This document shows positions 45,146-54,510 of a DNA stretch of 64,000 nt, piece by piece. The notes under the pieces were generated by a model, which saw only the letters and a program-made list of their open reading frames with translations, searched no databases and was not told the DNA's origin. The position numbers were made by a program, and so were the translations under genes. Numbering within the stretch: the stretch's first letter is position 1; each line of letters starts with the position of its first letter. This DNA is from Acidocella aminolytica 101 = DSM 11237 (GTDB lineage Bacteria > Pseudomonadota > Alphaproteobacteria > Acetobacterales > Acetobacteraceae): positions 88,048-152,047 of the forward strand of contig NZ_FQVJ01000005.1 of the NCBI RefSeq assembly GCF_900129125.1, in the 5' to 3' direction.

Positions 45146-45505
45146 TTATAAAAGTTCAAGCTCCGTATCAGTGAACACTCTGGAGCGCGTGAGAAACCTC
45201 AGCCCCGTCCCGTTCTCTAACGAAAACATGCCACCCATGCCCTCAACAACGTCGATGGTCAGCTGGGTGTAACGCCAATATTCAAACTGGCTTTGGCTCA
45301 TGAAAAATTCAGCGCCACCAATTTCACCGAGCTTCACATCGTCCGGCGCCACCAGATAATCGCCCACCGGGTAGCACATGGGCGACGATCCATCGCAGCA
45401 CCCGCCCGACTGATGAAACATGATCTTTCCATATTTCTCTTGCAGCCGGGCGATCAGATCCAGCGCGGCTGGTGTAGCCAGAACCCGCGCTGGACGCTCA
45501 ACCAT
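45146..45505 (-). CDS. DUF779 protein partnered with aldehyde dehydrogenase
   Basis: 119 residues with the family cysteine block HQSGGCCDGSSPMCYPVG and GGAEFFMSQSQFEYWRYTQL. DUF779 genes commonly follow acetaldehyde-type dehydrogenases; the role is unknown. Its ATG shares a base with the aldehyde dehydrogenase stop (TGATG), so the two are translationally coupled. Confidence 0.88.
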   Translation of the reverse strand: MVERPARVLATPAALDLIARLQEKYGKIMFHQSGGCCDGSSPMCYPVGDYLVAPDDVKLGEIGGAEFFMSQSQFEYWRYTQLTIDVVEGMGGMFSLENGTGLRFLTRSRVFTDTELELL

Positions 45506-47037
45506 CAGAAGAAGCCCAGCGGCTTCGGGTTGTAGCTCACCAGCAGGTTTTTGGTCTGCTGATAGTGATCAAGCATCATCTTGTGGGTCTCACGGCCGAT
45601 GCCGGATTGCTTGTACCCGCCGAACGCCGCATGCGCCGGATAGAGATGGTAGCAGTTGGTCCACACGCGGCCCGCCTTGATGCCGCGACCCATGCGGTAC
45701 GCACGGTTGCCATCACGCGACCACACACCGGCACCCAAGCCATACAGCGTGTCGTTAGCGAGGCCCAAAACTTCTTCCTCGTTCTTGAATGTGGTCACGG
45801 ACAGCACCGGCCCGAAGATTTCCTCCTGGAAGATGCGCATTTTGTTGTGGCCATGGAAGACAGTCGGGTTGATGTAGAACCCGCTGGAGAGCGCACCGCC
45901 GAGGTCGGCCCTGCCGCCGCCAATCAGCATCTTCGCGCCTTCCTGCTGACCAATGTCGATATAGGACATGATCTTCTGCATCTGCTCAGAAGACGCCTGC
46001 GCACCAATCATGGTGGCGGGGTCCAGCGGGCTGCCCTGCTTAATCGCCGCAACACGCTTCAGCGCACGCTCCATGAATTTGTCGAAGATGTCTTCCTGGA
46101 TGAAGGCGCGGGACGGGCAGGTGCAAACCTCACCTTGGTTTAGCGCGAACAGCACCAGACCTTCGATCGCCTTGTCGAGGAAATCGTCATCTTCAGCCAT
46201 CACGTCGGAGAAGAAGATGTTGGGGGATTTACCGCCCAGCTCCAGCGTCACCGGAATCAGGTTGTGGCTAGCATACTGCATGATGAGACGGCCCGTGGTG
46301 GTCTCACCGGTAAAGGCAATCTTGGCGATACGGTTGGAGGAGGCGAGTGGTTTGCCAGCTTCCAGCCCAAACCCGTTCACCACGTTAAGAACACCCGGCG
46401 GCAGCAGGTCACCCACCAACTCCATCAGCACCATAATGGAAATCGGGGTCTGCTCAGCAGGCTTCAGCACCACGGCATTGCCAGCGGCAAGCGCCGGAGC
46501 CAGCTTCCAGACCGCCATCAGCAGCGGGAAGTTCCAGGGAATAATCTGGCCAACAACGCCAAGCGGCTCATGGAAATGATAAGCCACGGTGTCGTGGTCA
46601 ATCTCGGATAGAGCGCCTTCCTGCGCGCGGACGCAAGACGCAAAGTAACGCAGATGATCAATGGCTAACGGCACGTCCGCTGCGGTGGTTTCACGGATTG
46701 GCTTGCCGTTATCAACAGTCTCGGCGTAGGCGAGCAGATCGAGATTCTGCTCCATTTTGTCAGCCATTTTCAGAAGAATTTGTGCACGCTCAGCAGCGGG
46801 CCGCTTGCCCCAGGCTTCGGCGGCCGCATGGGCAGCATCCAACGCCAGATTGATATCCGCCTCATTCGAGCGCGCGGCCTGCGTAAAGACCTGACCGGTG
46901 ATGGGCGAGACATTATCAAAATACTGACCGGAGAGTGGCGCGGTGAATTTACCGTTAATGAAGTTGTCGTAACGCGCCTTGAAGGAAAAGCCGGAAATGG
47001 CGCTCCCGGAAAGAGGGGCAATGGCGGCGTCGAGCAT
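45505..47037 (-). CDS. NAD-dependent aldehyde dehydrogenase (ExaC/AldA-like)
   Basis: Oxidises the aldehyde made by the PQQ dehydrogenase to the acid. 510 residues from the ATG at 47037, behind GAGGA; the frame runs upstream without similarity. The catalytic Glu is in [11 protein letters not shown] (about 267) and the catalytic Cys in GEVCTCPSR (about 305). [14 protein letters not shown] is the NAD-binding segment. The [20 protein letters not shown] tail is typical of acetaldehyde dehydrogenases. A sigma-54 promoter lies 50-75 bases upstream. Confidence 0.93.
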   Translation of the reverse strand: MLDAAIAPLSGSAISGFSFKARYDNFINGKFTAPLSGQYFDNVSPITGQVFTQAARSNEADINLALDAAHAAAEAWGKRPAAERAQILLKMADKMEQNLDLLAYAETVDNGKPIRETTAADVPLAIDHLRYFASCVRAQEGALSEIDHDTVAYHFHEPLGVVGQIIPWNFPLLMAVWKLAPALAAGNAVVLKPAEQTPISIMVLMELVGDLLPPGVLNVVNGFGLEAGKPLASSNRIAKIAFTGETTTGRLIMQYASHNLIPVTLELGGKSPNIFFSDVMAEDDDFLDKAIEGLVLFALNQGEVCTCPSRAFIQEDIFDKFMERALKRVAAIKQGSPLDPATMIGAQASSEQMQKIMSYIDIGQQEGAKMLIGGGRADLGGALSSGFYINPTVFHGHNKMRIFQEEIFGPVLSVTTFKNEEEVLGLANDTLYGLGAGVWSRDGNRAYRMGRGIKAGRVWTNCYHLYPAHAAFGGYKQSGIGRETHKMMLDHYQQTKNLLVSYNPKPLGFF

Positions 47038-47095
47038 AGTCAGTTCCTCATTTTGTAAGAGCGGTTTAGCCGCGAATGGACGTTGCCAATCACCC

Positions 47096-47112
47096 AGCAA
47101 ACACCGTGCCAA
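47096..47112 (-). promoter_or_regulatory. Sigma-54 promoter of the aldehyde dehydrogenase operon
   Basis: On the minus strand TTGGCACGGTGTTTGCT matches the consensus TGGCACG-N4-TTGCW, with GG and GC exactly ten bases apart. The predicted start is near 47085, leaving a leader of about 50 bases before the ATG at 47037. Such promoters need an enhancer-binding activator; none is encoded in this window. Confidence 0.85.
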
Positions 47113-47194
47113 AATCTGAAAGGTGCCATACGCCTCAGTTTTTCCATTTTAAAACCTTGGTGGAACAGCTTGATGCCGTCCCGAAAGAACACAC

Positions 47195-47236
47195 TGTTGC
47201 AAAGTGACACACACACTTTCAGCGTATTGTGCAACA
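47195..47236. promoter_or_regulatory. Candidate enhancer-binding site, TGTTGCA...TGCAACA
   Basis: TGTTGCA (47195) and its complement TGCAACA (47230) are 35 bases centre to centre, with nested AAAGTG/CACTTT arms between. The site lies about 85-130 bases upstream of the sigma-54 -24 element, the usual distance for an activator site. It also precedes the divergent gene at 47449. Confidence 0.5.
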
Positions 47237-47448
47237 CTCAAAGCCATATCCTTGGCCATTCACCAAGATCTGCTTTCATAGCTTCCGGCAGATTTTGTCG
47301 CTCCCATTTGTTTGTTTGCAGCGCAGCATTTTTTACACACCCGCATGGGATTAAAAGAGGTTCTGGACTTTTTCGTTAGAAAATCCACATGACATGATAC
47401 TGACATACATATTTCTTCTTTGTTTTCAGTTTTACAGAGCGTTTCATC
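47237..47448 (+). promoter_or_regulatory. Upstream region of the SfnB-like gene
   Basis: No gene seen here. It is more AT-rich than its surroundings. I searched the plus strand for a second sigma-54 element and found none with correct spacing; no clear ribosome site precedes the ATG at 47449. Confidence 0.4.
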
Positions 47449-48684
47449 ATGGATAGTCCCTTCCTGAATCCCGGTCTGTTGTCGCACGCGGCACACGTTA
47501 TTTCGTCCGCGTCTGAAGCACTGGAAACAGCGGAAACATTGCGCCTGTTTCTGGAAGAAGGCGCCGCCATGCGGGACCATCACCCCTCACCGCCCGCGGC
47601 TGAAATGGAAAAACTTTCCGCTAGCGGGATTCTCGCCATCACGGTTCCAGCGGAATTTGGCGGTGCTGATGTCTCGTTCGAGACCATGATCCGCGTGTTC
47701 CAAACCCTCTCCGCCGGCGACCCGGCCATAACGCAGATGACGCAAAGCCATTTCCTGTTTCTGCAAGCCGTGCGCGAGGATGGGTCCGCTGAACAAAAAG
47801 CCGGCATTTTTGGCGCGGTGCTGGCCGGAGCCCGGCTGGGCAACGCCCAGGCCGAACGCGGCGGAGGCTCGGCCTTGGACCTCGCCACCCGACTGCTGCC
47901 GGATAAAGAGGGACGGCTGCGGCTAAACGGCACAAAATTCTACTGCACCGGCGCGGTGCTTGCGCACCTGCTGCCGGTGGCGGCATTTGATGAGCAGGAG
48001 CGTTTTGTGCTCATTTTCGTGCCCCGCCACACGCAGGGCCTGACCGTGGAAGAAGATTGGGACGCCATGGGCCAACGCGCAGCCTATAGCGGCACCACGA
48101 TTTTCGAAAATGTCGCCGTCTCGCCAGATCAGGTTGTGCCGCATTACCGGCTGTTCGAGCGTGAGAGCATTTTCCACCCGTTCGGCCAGCTTCTCCATGC
48201 CGCCATTGATGTCGGCATAGCGGAAAACGCGCTGGCGGACGCGGTGGCAATTTTGCGTGGCCGCATCCGCCCGCGCCTTGGCGCGGCTGTGGAGCGCGCG
48301 GATGCCGACCCACATGTGTTGCTACGCTTCGGCCAACTTGAAACCCGTATGCGCGCCGCGAAGCTACTGCTACGCGACGCCGCCTTGGCCCTAGACACGG
48401 CCCGCGCCGACCTCACAGCTGAGACCGCCGGGACCGCCGCCATCGCCGTCTCAGCCGCCAAAGCCTATGCGGAGGATGCGGGGTTGGCGGTCACCAACGA
48501 CCTGTTCTCTCTCGCCGGCGCGTCCTCAACCTCCGGCGCGCTAGGGCTGGACCGGCATTGGCGCAATTTGCGGACCCATACGGTGCATGACGCCAACCAA
48601 TGGCGCTACCATGCCATCGGCAATTACCTGCTCACTGACACCCTGCCGGGCAAACCCGTGCGCAAGCTGCGCGTGAAGCCCTGA
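47449..48684 (+). CDS. SfnB-like acyl-CoA dehydrogenase-fold flavin monooxygenase
   Basis: 411 residues of the acyl-CoA dehydrogenase superfamily, closest in pattern to SfnB/DszC desulfonating monooxygenases that use reduced flavin. Blocks: SGILAITVPAEFGGADVSFET, QSHFLFLQAVREDG, GTKFYCTGAVLAH, LFSLAGASSTSGALGLDRHW and the tail TVHDANQWRYHAIGNYLL. It probably takes sulfur from organosulfur compounds or hydroxylates an aromatic; a flavin reductase partner is not in the window. It is convergent with the Mla-type operon, two bases from its last gene. Confidence 0.8.
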   Translation: MDSPFLNPGLLSHAAHVISSASEALETAETLRLFLEEGAAMRDHHPSPPAAEMEKLSASGILAITVPAEFGGADVSFETMIRVFQTLSAGDPAITQMTQSHFLFLQAVREDGSAEQKAGIFGAVLAGARLGNAQAERGGGSALDLATRLLPDKEGRLRLNGTKFYCTGAVLAHLLPVAAFDEQERFVLIFVPRHTQGLTVEEDWDAMGQRAAYSGTTIFENVAVSPDQVVPHYRLFERESIFHPFGQLLHAAIDVGIAENALADAVAILRGRIRPRLGAAVERADADPHVLLRFGQLETRMRAAKLLLRDAALALDTARADLTAETAGTAAIAVSAAKAYAEDAGLAVTNDLFSLAGASSTSGALGLDRHWRNLRTHTVHDANQWRYHAIGNYLLTDTLPGKPVRKLRVKP

Positions 48685-48686
48685 GG

Positions 48687-49298
48687 TCAGTGCCCGGCGA
48701 AGCGGGAGAGTTGCTCCACGGCGTCGCCCAGTAGTTTGGCCACGGCCGCGTTCTGCGCCGCCGCCTGCGCCGCCGCGCCGCTGCCTTGCACCGGGGCGTT
48801 GGCGGCTAGCTTCACCTGCGCCAAAGGCCGCGCGAACCCGCCGGACGCCGCTGAGGGTTTAATCACCAGCAGCGTCATCCGCACCCGCGCCATATTGGCC
48901 GGAACATCCACCAGCAGCTCAGAAAGCTCCCCCTCGGCAATCAATCCCGGCGTCAGGCGGCTGCCGGGTGTCACCACAGCGGAAAACAAACCGCTTGCCT
49001 GCGCCCAGGTCACCAGCCCTTGCGTCACCGCCTCGGCCGGGGGCACGGCCCAGAGATTATAATAATCCACCAACAGGTTACCGTCCGCCGTCAGGCTTTG
49101 CAGGCCGCGCTGCTCCAGCCCCGGCGCGGGGTTCACGGCCCGCACCAGCAACACCGGCCCCTTACCCGCCTGCGCGGCTGTATTGGGGGCTGGCTGCAAG
49201 GGCCAAACCGTGCGGGGCACATATTTCTGCTTCGGCAACACAGAGCCGCAGGCGGCCAAGCTCAACGGCGCGGCGAGGACAAGACGGCGATACAGCAT
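48687..49298 (-). CDS. ABC-type transport auxiliary lipoprotein
   Basis: 203 residues with a lipobox LSLAACG (Cys17) and the ABC_trans_aux pattern: VLLVRAVNPAPGLEQRGLQ, YYNLWAVPPAEAVTQGL, VDVPANMARVRMTLLVI and a C-terminal Ala-rich helix. Related to PqiC, the outer-membrane end of MCE lipid systems. It directly follows the MlaD-like gene, the last gene of the operon. Confidence 0.85.
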   Translation of the reverse strand: MLYRRLVLAAPLSLAACGSVLPKQKYVPRTVWPLQPAPNTAAQAGKGPVLLVRAVNPAPGLEQRGLQSLTADGNLLVDYYNLWAVPPAEAVTQGLVTWAQASGLFSAVVTPGSRLTPGLIAEGELSELLVDVPANMARVRMTLLVIKPSAASGGFARPLAQVKLAANAPVQGSGAAAQAAAQNAAVAKLLGDAVEQLSRFAGH

Positions 49299-50297
49299 TT
49301 ACTTGCTCCCTTGCGGCGGCGGTGGTGGCGGCGCGCCCAAAATCACCTGGCTGGGGTTCACCGCGAGGCTGGCGGACAGATCACGCAGATTATCCATGGT
49401 GCTACGCATAGATTGCAGGATGGGCAGCAGTTGCGCCTGCAAATCCGCCGTAGTTTCGTCGGCCTTATTAATGGTGGCCTGAGACGCCGCTACCAGCGCG
49501 GGCAGTTGGGCGCTCACCTTGGCCAGTTGTGCGGTAGTCTGGTTCAGCTTGGCCAGAATTTGCTGTGTCTGCTTGCCCCCCGCCAGATTGCGGAGGCTGG
49601 CCGCGGTGCCGGGCAGATCGCTCCGCACCACGGCCTCATTAAGATTCTGCAACAGCGCATCTGCGCTTTTAATCACCTTTTTGGCGTCACCCGAACTCAT
49701 TTGATGATTCAGCGTCGCCAGCAGCTGGTTGAGGTTATCGCTCATCTGCTTCACATCAATCTCGCTGAAGGAGCTAAGGATTTTCTCCGCCGCGTCCTGC
49801 ACCTGGGTCAATGTACTCGGCACCGAGGGAATCACGGGATATTCCGGCGTCCAGGGAACGGTTTCAGGCGGCGCTTTCGCGGGGTTCGTGAAGCTGAGGT
49901 CAATATAAGAGAGGCCGGTAATGCCCTGCGGCTTAATCTGCGCGCGCAGCCCGAATTTCACCGCCCGCTCAATATCCACTTCATTAACATTCTTGTAATT
50001 CAGCCGAAACCGGACAACGATCTGGCGATACTGGCGCTGATGCGTGACAACGCTAGCGCTGGGCGCATAATCCAGGGCGGCAAGGCCAAGATACGTCACG
50101 CTTCCAATTGGCACGCCGCGATATTTGACCGCGGTCCCAACGGAAAGCCCCTGCACGGATTCACTGAAATAGCTTTCATAAATCCGCCCGCCCTGGAACA
50201 GCCCGCCAGAGAGAAACAAAAACAGGGCCACCAGGCAGACAACACCGCCCAGCACGAACGCCCCAACCCGAAAGCTCGCGGAATTCAGCTCCATCAA
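49299..50297 (-). CDS. MlaD-like MCE lipid-transport protein
   Basis: 332 residues anchored by one N-terminal membrane helix (VGAFVLGGVVCLVALFLFLS). The MCE domain follows: VQGLSVGTAVKYRGVPIGSV and PQGITGLSYIDLSF. The C-terminal half is a coiled coil with LNQLLATLNHQMSS-like heptads and a Pro-rich end. It forms the periplasmic ring of a phospholipid transporter. The ATG overlaps the MlaF-like stop. Confidence 0.9.
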   Translation of the reverse strand: MMELNSASFRVGAFVLGGVVCLVALFLFLSGGLFQGGRIYESYFSESVQGLSVGTAVKYRGVPIGSVTYLGLAALDYAPSASVVTHQRQYRQIVVRFRLNYKNVNEVDIERAVKFGLRAQIKPQGITGLSYIDLSFTNPAKAPPETVPWTPEYPVIPSVPSTLTQVQDAAEKILSSFSEIDVKQMSDNLNQLLATLNHQMSSGDAKKVIKSADALLQNLNEAVVRSDLPGTAASLRNLAGGKQTQQILAKLNQTTAQLAKVSAQLPALVAASQATINKADETTADLQAQLLPILQSMRSTMDNLRDLSASLAVNPSQVILGAPPPPPPQGSK

Positions 50298-51028
50298 AGC
50301 GTCTCCCGGTGAAAAAAGGCCCGCACCGTCGGGTCCGTGGCCGTTTGTTTCAAATCCTGCGGCTTGCCGAGGGCAATCAGCCCTTGCGCCTTCGCGTCCA
50401 GCATGGCGCAGCGGTCGGCAATCGCCATAATCGAAGCCAGTTCGTGCGTGACCACCACAAAGGTTGTTCCTAGACTGTCCCGCAAGCCAAGAATCAGCCG
50501 GTCCAGCCCGGCGGAGGTCACCGGATCCAGCCCGGCGGAGGGCTCATCCAGCATCAAAATCGGCGGGTCCAGCGCCAGCGCCCTGGCAATGGCGGCGCGC
50601 TTGACCATACCGCCTGAGATTTCAGACGGCAGGCGCGATGCCGCCTCCGTCAGCCCCACCAGCCCCAGCTTCAACCGGGCGATTTCCGCGCAAGCCTCCT
50701 TGGGTAAGTCCGTGAACACCGCGAGCGGCAGAGACACGTTTTCCTGCAAGTTCATGGAGCCGAACAGCGCGCCGGACTGGAACATCACCCCAATATGCCG
50801 CCGCACCTCCTCCACCTGGGTGTTTACACTATAGCTGGCCACGGTGATCTCCCCCGCCGTGGGCGGCAGCAGGCCGATCATCTGTTTCAGCAACGTGGAT
50901 TTGCCGCACCCCGATCCGCCGAGGATCACGAACACCTCCCCCTGGTCGATCCCGAAACTCACATCGCGGAAAATGGTCCTGGTGCCGAAAACCTGCGTGG
51001 CCTCCCGCACCTGAATCAGCGCGCTCAT
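50294..51028 (-). CDS. MlaF-like ABC transporter ATPase
   Basis: 244 residues. Walker A GGSGCGKSTLLKQMI, Q-loop MFQSGALFGSM, signature EISGGMVKRAAIARAL (SGGM as in MlaF), Walker B PPILMLDEPSAGLDP and the switch His in VVTHELAS. It energises lipid transport with the MlaE-like permease. Four-base overlaps with both neighbours. Confidence 0.93.
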   Translation of the reverse strand: MSALIQVREATQVFGTRTIFRDVSFGIDQGEVFVILGGSGCGKSTLLKQMIGLLPPTAGEITVASYSVNTQVEEVRRHIGVMFQSGALFGSMNLQENVSLPLAVFTDLPKEACAEIARLKLGLVGLTEAASRLPSEISGGMVKRAAIARALALDPPILMLDEPSAGLDPVTSAGLDRLILGLRDSLGTTFVVVTHELASIMAIADRCAMLDAKAQGLIALGKPQDLKQTATDPTVRAFFHRETL

Positions 51029-52100
51029 AGGTGCAGCCGGTACAGGATCACGGCGAACAGCCCATCCAACAGCACCGTGGCGACAATGCCGCCCACTACC
51101 GCCGCCGTGGCCGCCTGCCCCACCGCGCGAGGCCCGCCGCTGGCGGTCAGCCCCGCTCGGCAGCCGATCAACGCCACAGCAGCCGCGAAAACAACCCCCT
51201 TGAGCAGCCCCTGCAAAAAATCCCCCGGCGCGGACAAAATGGTGATGTGCGCCTTGATGGCGGAAAAAGGATACCCAAACGCCGCCAGCACAGAGGCCAT
51301 GCCCGTCAACCCCGCTGCATCCATCGCCACGGTAAGGGCCGGCATCACCATCATCGCGGCGGCAATACGCGGCAACACAAGCATGGTGGTGGGGTTGATG
51401 CCCATGGTTACCAAGGCGGAGATCTCGTCATTCACCTGCATGGTACCCAGCTCCGCCGCATAAGCCGAGCCGGTGCGCCCGGCCAGAATCACCGCCACCA
51501 ATAACGGCCCCAGTTCCCGGCACAAGGCGATGGTCACCAGATCCGCGACATAAAGATCAGCGCCGAACTGGCGCATCGGCACCGCCGACTGAAACGCCAG
51601 AATCATGCCGATGAGAAACCCCAGCACCAGCACCAGCGGCAGCGCCTGCAACCCGGCACGCTCCGCAATCACCCCAAAATCCGACCGGCGGAGCAGCCGT
51701 AAATTGACGGGCAAGGCCAGCACGGCGGTCAGCGTCGCGCCAAAAAACGCGATCCTTGTCCACCAACTCTTCCGCAGCCCGTGCCAAAATGGGGGTTTGG
51801 CGGGAAGCAGCGTGGTCTGGGCGGGCGGCTGGCCCCGCGCAACTGCGCCAGCAAGGCCAAGCTAGCCGGATCCGCGCCGATAATCTCCACCTCGCCGCCA
51901 TGGCGGCGTTCCATGGCCAAAATCAGCGCGGCCCCGGAACTATCCAGCTTTTTAACGTCTGAAAGCTCAATCTCCAGCCGCGCATCCGCCGCATCCGCCG
52001 CCGCACGCGTGGCGCGCTGCCACAAGGTGCCAAGCCCACGTGCGGTGAGCGCCCCTTGCAGTATGATCCGTCCAGCAGAGACTTTCAGATCAGCTTGCAT
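51025..52100 (-). pseudogene. MlaE-like permease with N-terminal STAS domain, frameshifted
   Basis: The first part (ATG at 52100) encodes a STAS domain, including LDSSGAALILAMERRHGG and LALLAQLRG. The second encodes the permease, including VLGFLIGMILAFQSAVPMRQ and ELGPLLVAVILAGRTGSAYA, in a frame offset by one base. Both frames are open together only from about 51853 to 51729. The natural join, LAQLRG to LPAKPPFWHGLRKSWW, needs one base restored near 51830. The permease frame has no start codon before a GTG at 51723, which would remove the first helix. It may be a true mutation, an assembly error or programmed frameshifting. The rest of the operon is intact. Confidence 0.75.
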
Positions 52101-52196
52101 GCCAAGCTTCAGCTTGCCGCAGTTTTCGGCGGCTGGCTAGGCACGGCACTGGTTAATTTATTACGATAATGCTGTTTAAAACATGGACTCTTCGTT

Positions 52197-52973
52197 TCAC
52201 CCCTGATCGCCGCCAGAAACTGGCAGCACACTGCCCGTGATATAGGCGGCTTCATCCGAGGCTAGAAACAAAATCGGCCCGGCCTGTTCCTCCAACGTGC
52301 CGTAACGTTTCATGTAAGTGGAGGCTGTAACCTGCGTCACGGCTTCGGCCATCCAGCCCTGTTCCTGGTCGTTGTCACCATCCGGGTTGCGCGGCACGCG
52401 GCGCGGCGGGGCCTGCGTACCGCCCGGCGCCGCCGCTACAACGCGGATGCCCAACGGCCCATATTCCATAGCCAGAGAGGCAGTGATCGCGTTAACCCCC
52501 CCCTTGGCTGCCGAATACGGGACACGCCTTATGCCGCAGGTCGCGGTGGATGATACATTCACAATGGTCCCCCGCCTTTGCGCCAGCATCACCGGCAGCG
52601 CAGCATGACAGCACCAGAGCGTGGGCATTAAGGACCTCCGGATCTCCGCCTCAATCTGCCCGGGCTCAAACGTATGGTAAGGCCGCATACGGATCGCACC
52701 GCCCACATTATTGATGAGCACATCAATCCCGCCGAACAACATCCGCGCCTTGTCCATGGCCGCTTCAGCGCCCGTATAGCTTTCCAGGTCCGCGACCAAG
52801 CCATAAGCCTCGCCATCGGCCGCCACCGCAGTTTCGGTCACAAACGGCGCGCGGTCCACAAGCAGCACCCGCGCGCCCTCCGCCGCGGCACGCAGCGCCA
52901 CCATCTTGCCAATGCCTTGCGCCGCGCCCGTCACCACCATGGCCTTGCCCTCGAACCGTCCCTGAAACATCAT
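52197..52973 (-). CDS. benD: Benzoate cis-diol dehydrogenase
   Basis: 1,6-dihydroxycyclohexa-2,4-diene-1-carboxylate dehydrogenase, turning the benzoate diol into catechol with CO2 release and NADH formation. 258-residue short-chain dehydrogenase: cofactor loop VTGAAQGIGKMVA, NNVGG, catalytic Tyr-Lys in YSAAKGGVNA, and GSVLPVSGGDQG at the end. It overlaps benC by four bases and is the last gene of the catBCA-benABCD transcript. Confidence 0.92.
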   Translation of the reverse strand: MMFQGRFEGKAMVVTGAAQGIGKMVALRAAAEGARVLLVDRAPFVTETAVAADGEAYGLVADLESYTGAEAAMDKARMLFGGIDVLINNVGGAIRMRPYHTFEPGQIEAEIRRSLMPTLWCCHAALPVMLAQRRGTIVNVSSTATCGIRRVPYSAAKGGVNAITASLAMEYGPLGIRVVAAAPGGTQAPPRRVPRNPDGDNDQEQGWMAEAVTQVTASTYMKRYGTLEEQAGPILFLASDEAAYITGSVLPVSGGDQG

Positions 52974-53980
52974 GCTGCTACACTCACAGCGAATTTTTCA
53001 TACAGGAAGCGGGACGGCATGAACCCGCGCGCCGCAAAGCTCTGGCGCACCGCCTCCACCATCGGCGGCGGCCCGCAGAGATATACATCGCAATCTCCCG
53101 CCTCCACCGGCGTCCCGGCCAAATGCTCGGTGACATAGCCCTTGCGAGGGTGCGCGCTCTCCGGGTCCGCGACACAACTTGTCCAGCTGAAGCTCGGCAG
53201 CCGTGCCGCCAGATCATCCAGCCGGTCGGTTTCCACCAGGTCTCCGTCCCGCGTCACGCCATAGATCAGATGCACTATCTGGTTCGTGCCGCTTTCAGCA
53301 AGCACCTCCAGCATGGAAAGCAGCGGCGCCAGCCCCGTGCCACCCGCCAGCATCAAAACCGGCCGCTCCACGGGACGCAGATAAAAGCTGCCGGACGGGC
53401 CGGTGAAGCTCATTCTCTCCCCCAGCTTCGCCACCTCGCTCAACCAGCCGCTCATCCGCCCGCCCGGCACATTGCGGATCAAAAACCCCGCCTCCTTGGC
53501 GCCTGGCTTTGTGCTGAAGGAATAAGCGCGGCTCTCCGCAGTGCCGGGAATGGCCAGTTGCACATATTGCCCGGCTAGAAACTCAACCGGCTGCTCCAGA
53601 GCAAGCTTCAGTAGAATGGTGCTGGGCGAAAGCTGCGCCAGTTCCACAATACTGCCTTCCTGCTGCACGGGCTTGATCTTGCAAGCGCCGGAAGCCATCG
53701 GCACCGCGATCGTGCAATCGCTTTCCAGCACCATCTGGCAAGTGAGCACCATACCCTGCGCCACTTCATCAGCGGTCAGCGCCTCGTCAAGATACTCATC
53801 GCCCAGATCGTACGCGCCGTTCTCGCATCGGCATTTACACGTGCCGCAGACACCATCTGAACAATCCATGGGCAGATTGATCTTATTCCGGTAGGCGGCA
53901 TCGAGCACTTTCTCGCCCTCTTTCACGTCGATAAAACGCGTGATGCCATCCTCAAAGTTCAGTGCGACACGGTAGCTCAT
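52970..53980 (-). CDS. benC: Benzoate 1,2-dioxygenase reductase
   Basis: Passes electrons from NADH to the oxygenase. 336 residues: a plant-type 2Fe-2S ferredoxin domain first (CSDGVCGTCKCRCENG plus a later Cys in LTCQMVLES), then the FAD domain with RAYSFST, then the NAD domain with GGTGLAPLLSMLEVL and CGPPPMVEAVRQSF. It starts 23 bases after benB and overlaps benD. Confidence 0.94.
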   Translation of the reverse strand: MSYRVALNFEDGITRFIDVKEGEKVLDAAYRNKINLPMDCSDGVCGTCKCRCENGAYDLGDEYLDEALTADEVAQGMVLTCQMVLESDCTIAVPMASGACKIKPVQQEGSIVELAQLSPSTILLKLALEQPVEFLAGQYVQLAIPGTAESRAYSFSTKPGAKEAGFLIRNVPGGRMSGWLSEVAKLGERMSFTGPSGSFYLRPVERPVLMLAGGTGLAPLLSMLEVLAESGTNQIVHLIYGVTRDGDLVETDRLDDLAARLPSFSWTSCVADPESAHPRKGYVTEHLAGTPVEAGDCDVYLCGPPPMVEAVRQSFAARGFMPSRFLYEKFAVSVAA

Positions 53981-54003
53981 AGTCCATTTCCTGAATTTTG
54001 GTC

Positions 54004-54510
54004 CTAAATATGATAAATATCTATGACCTGATGAATATAGTCGTTCTTCAGAACCACTTTCTTGTTCACAATCTTCGGCGTGCCATCGCGCAGGGCCAGC
54101 GTGTAATAGCTGGTGCCGAAAAACTGATCGGTCTTTTTGTAGCGGTGGCTGAGCGTGTGCCAGTTAAAGCGCAACTCAACCTTGCCCTCCTGCCGGCTCA
54201 GAATTTCGATATTGCAGATATTGTGACTGGTGCGCGGCTCCGGGCTAGTGGCGCCTGAGCGCTCGGTCTTGATGCGGAACACGCGGTCCTCCAGCCCCTC
54301 CCGGTTCGGATAATAGATCAGGGAAATCTGACTCTGCGGGTCTTCCACAAGCGCATCATCATCATCCCAGGCCGGCATCCAGTACACCACATCCGGCGCG
54401 TAGCATTGCAGCCACTCCTCCCAGGCGCGATCATCCAGCAACCGCGCTTCACGGTAGAGGAACGCCGTCACCTCATCTTGGGCCATAATCTTATCCCGCA
54501 CCGCGCTCAC
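54004..54510 (-). CDS. benB: Benzoate 1,2-dioxygenase small subunit
   Basis: 168-residue beta subunit of the ring-hydroxylating oxygenase: EVTAFLYREARLLDDRAWEE, YAPDVVYWMPAWDDD, and SLIYYPNREGLEDRVFRIK with SHNICNIEILS further on. It stabilises the alpha3beta3 hexamer. Its ATG overlaps the benA stop by four bases. Confidence 0.94.
   Translation of the reverse strand: MSAVRDKIMAQDEVTAFLYREARLLDDRAWEEWLQCYAPDVVYWMPAWDDDDALVEDPQSQISLIYYPNREGLEDRVFRIKTERSGATSPEPRTSHNICNIEILSRQEGKVELRFNWHTLSHRYKKTDQFFGTSYYTLALRDGTPKIVNKKVVLKNDYIHQVIDIYHI

Noticed and set aside
47237..47448. A sigma-54 promoter for the SfnB-like gene
   Set aside because: No GG-N10-GC element with family context was found on the plus strand.
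51557..51901. A minus-strand frame as a separate small gene between STAS and permease
   Set aside because: It is the third frame of the same region and lacks homology; the frameshift between the other two frames explains the break.
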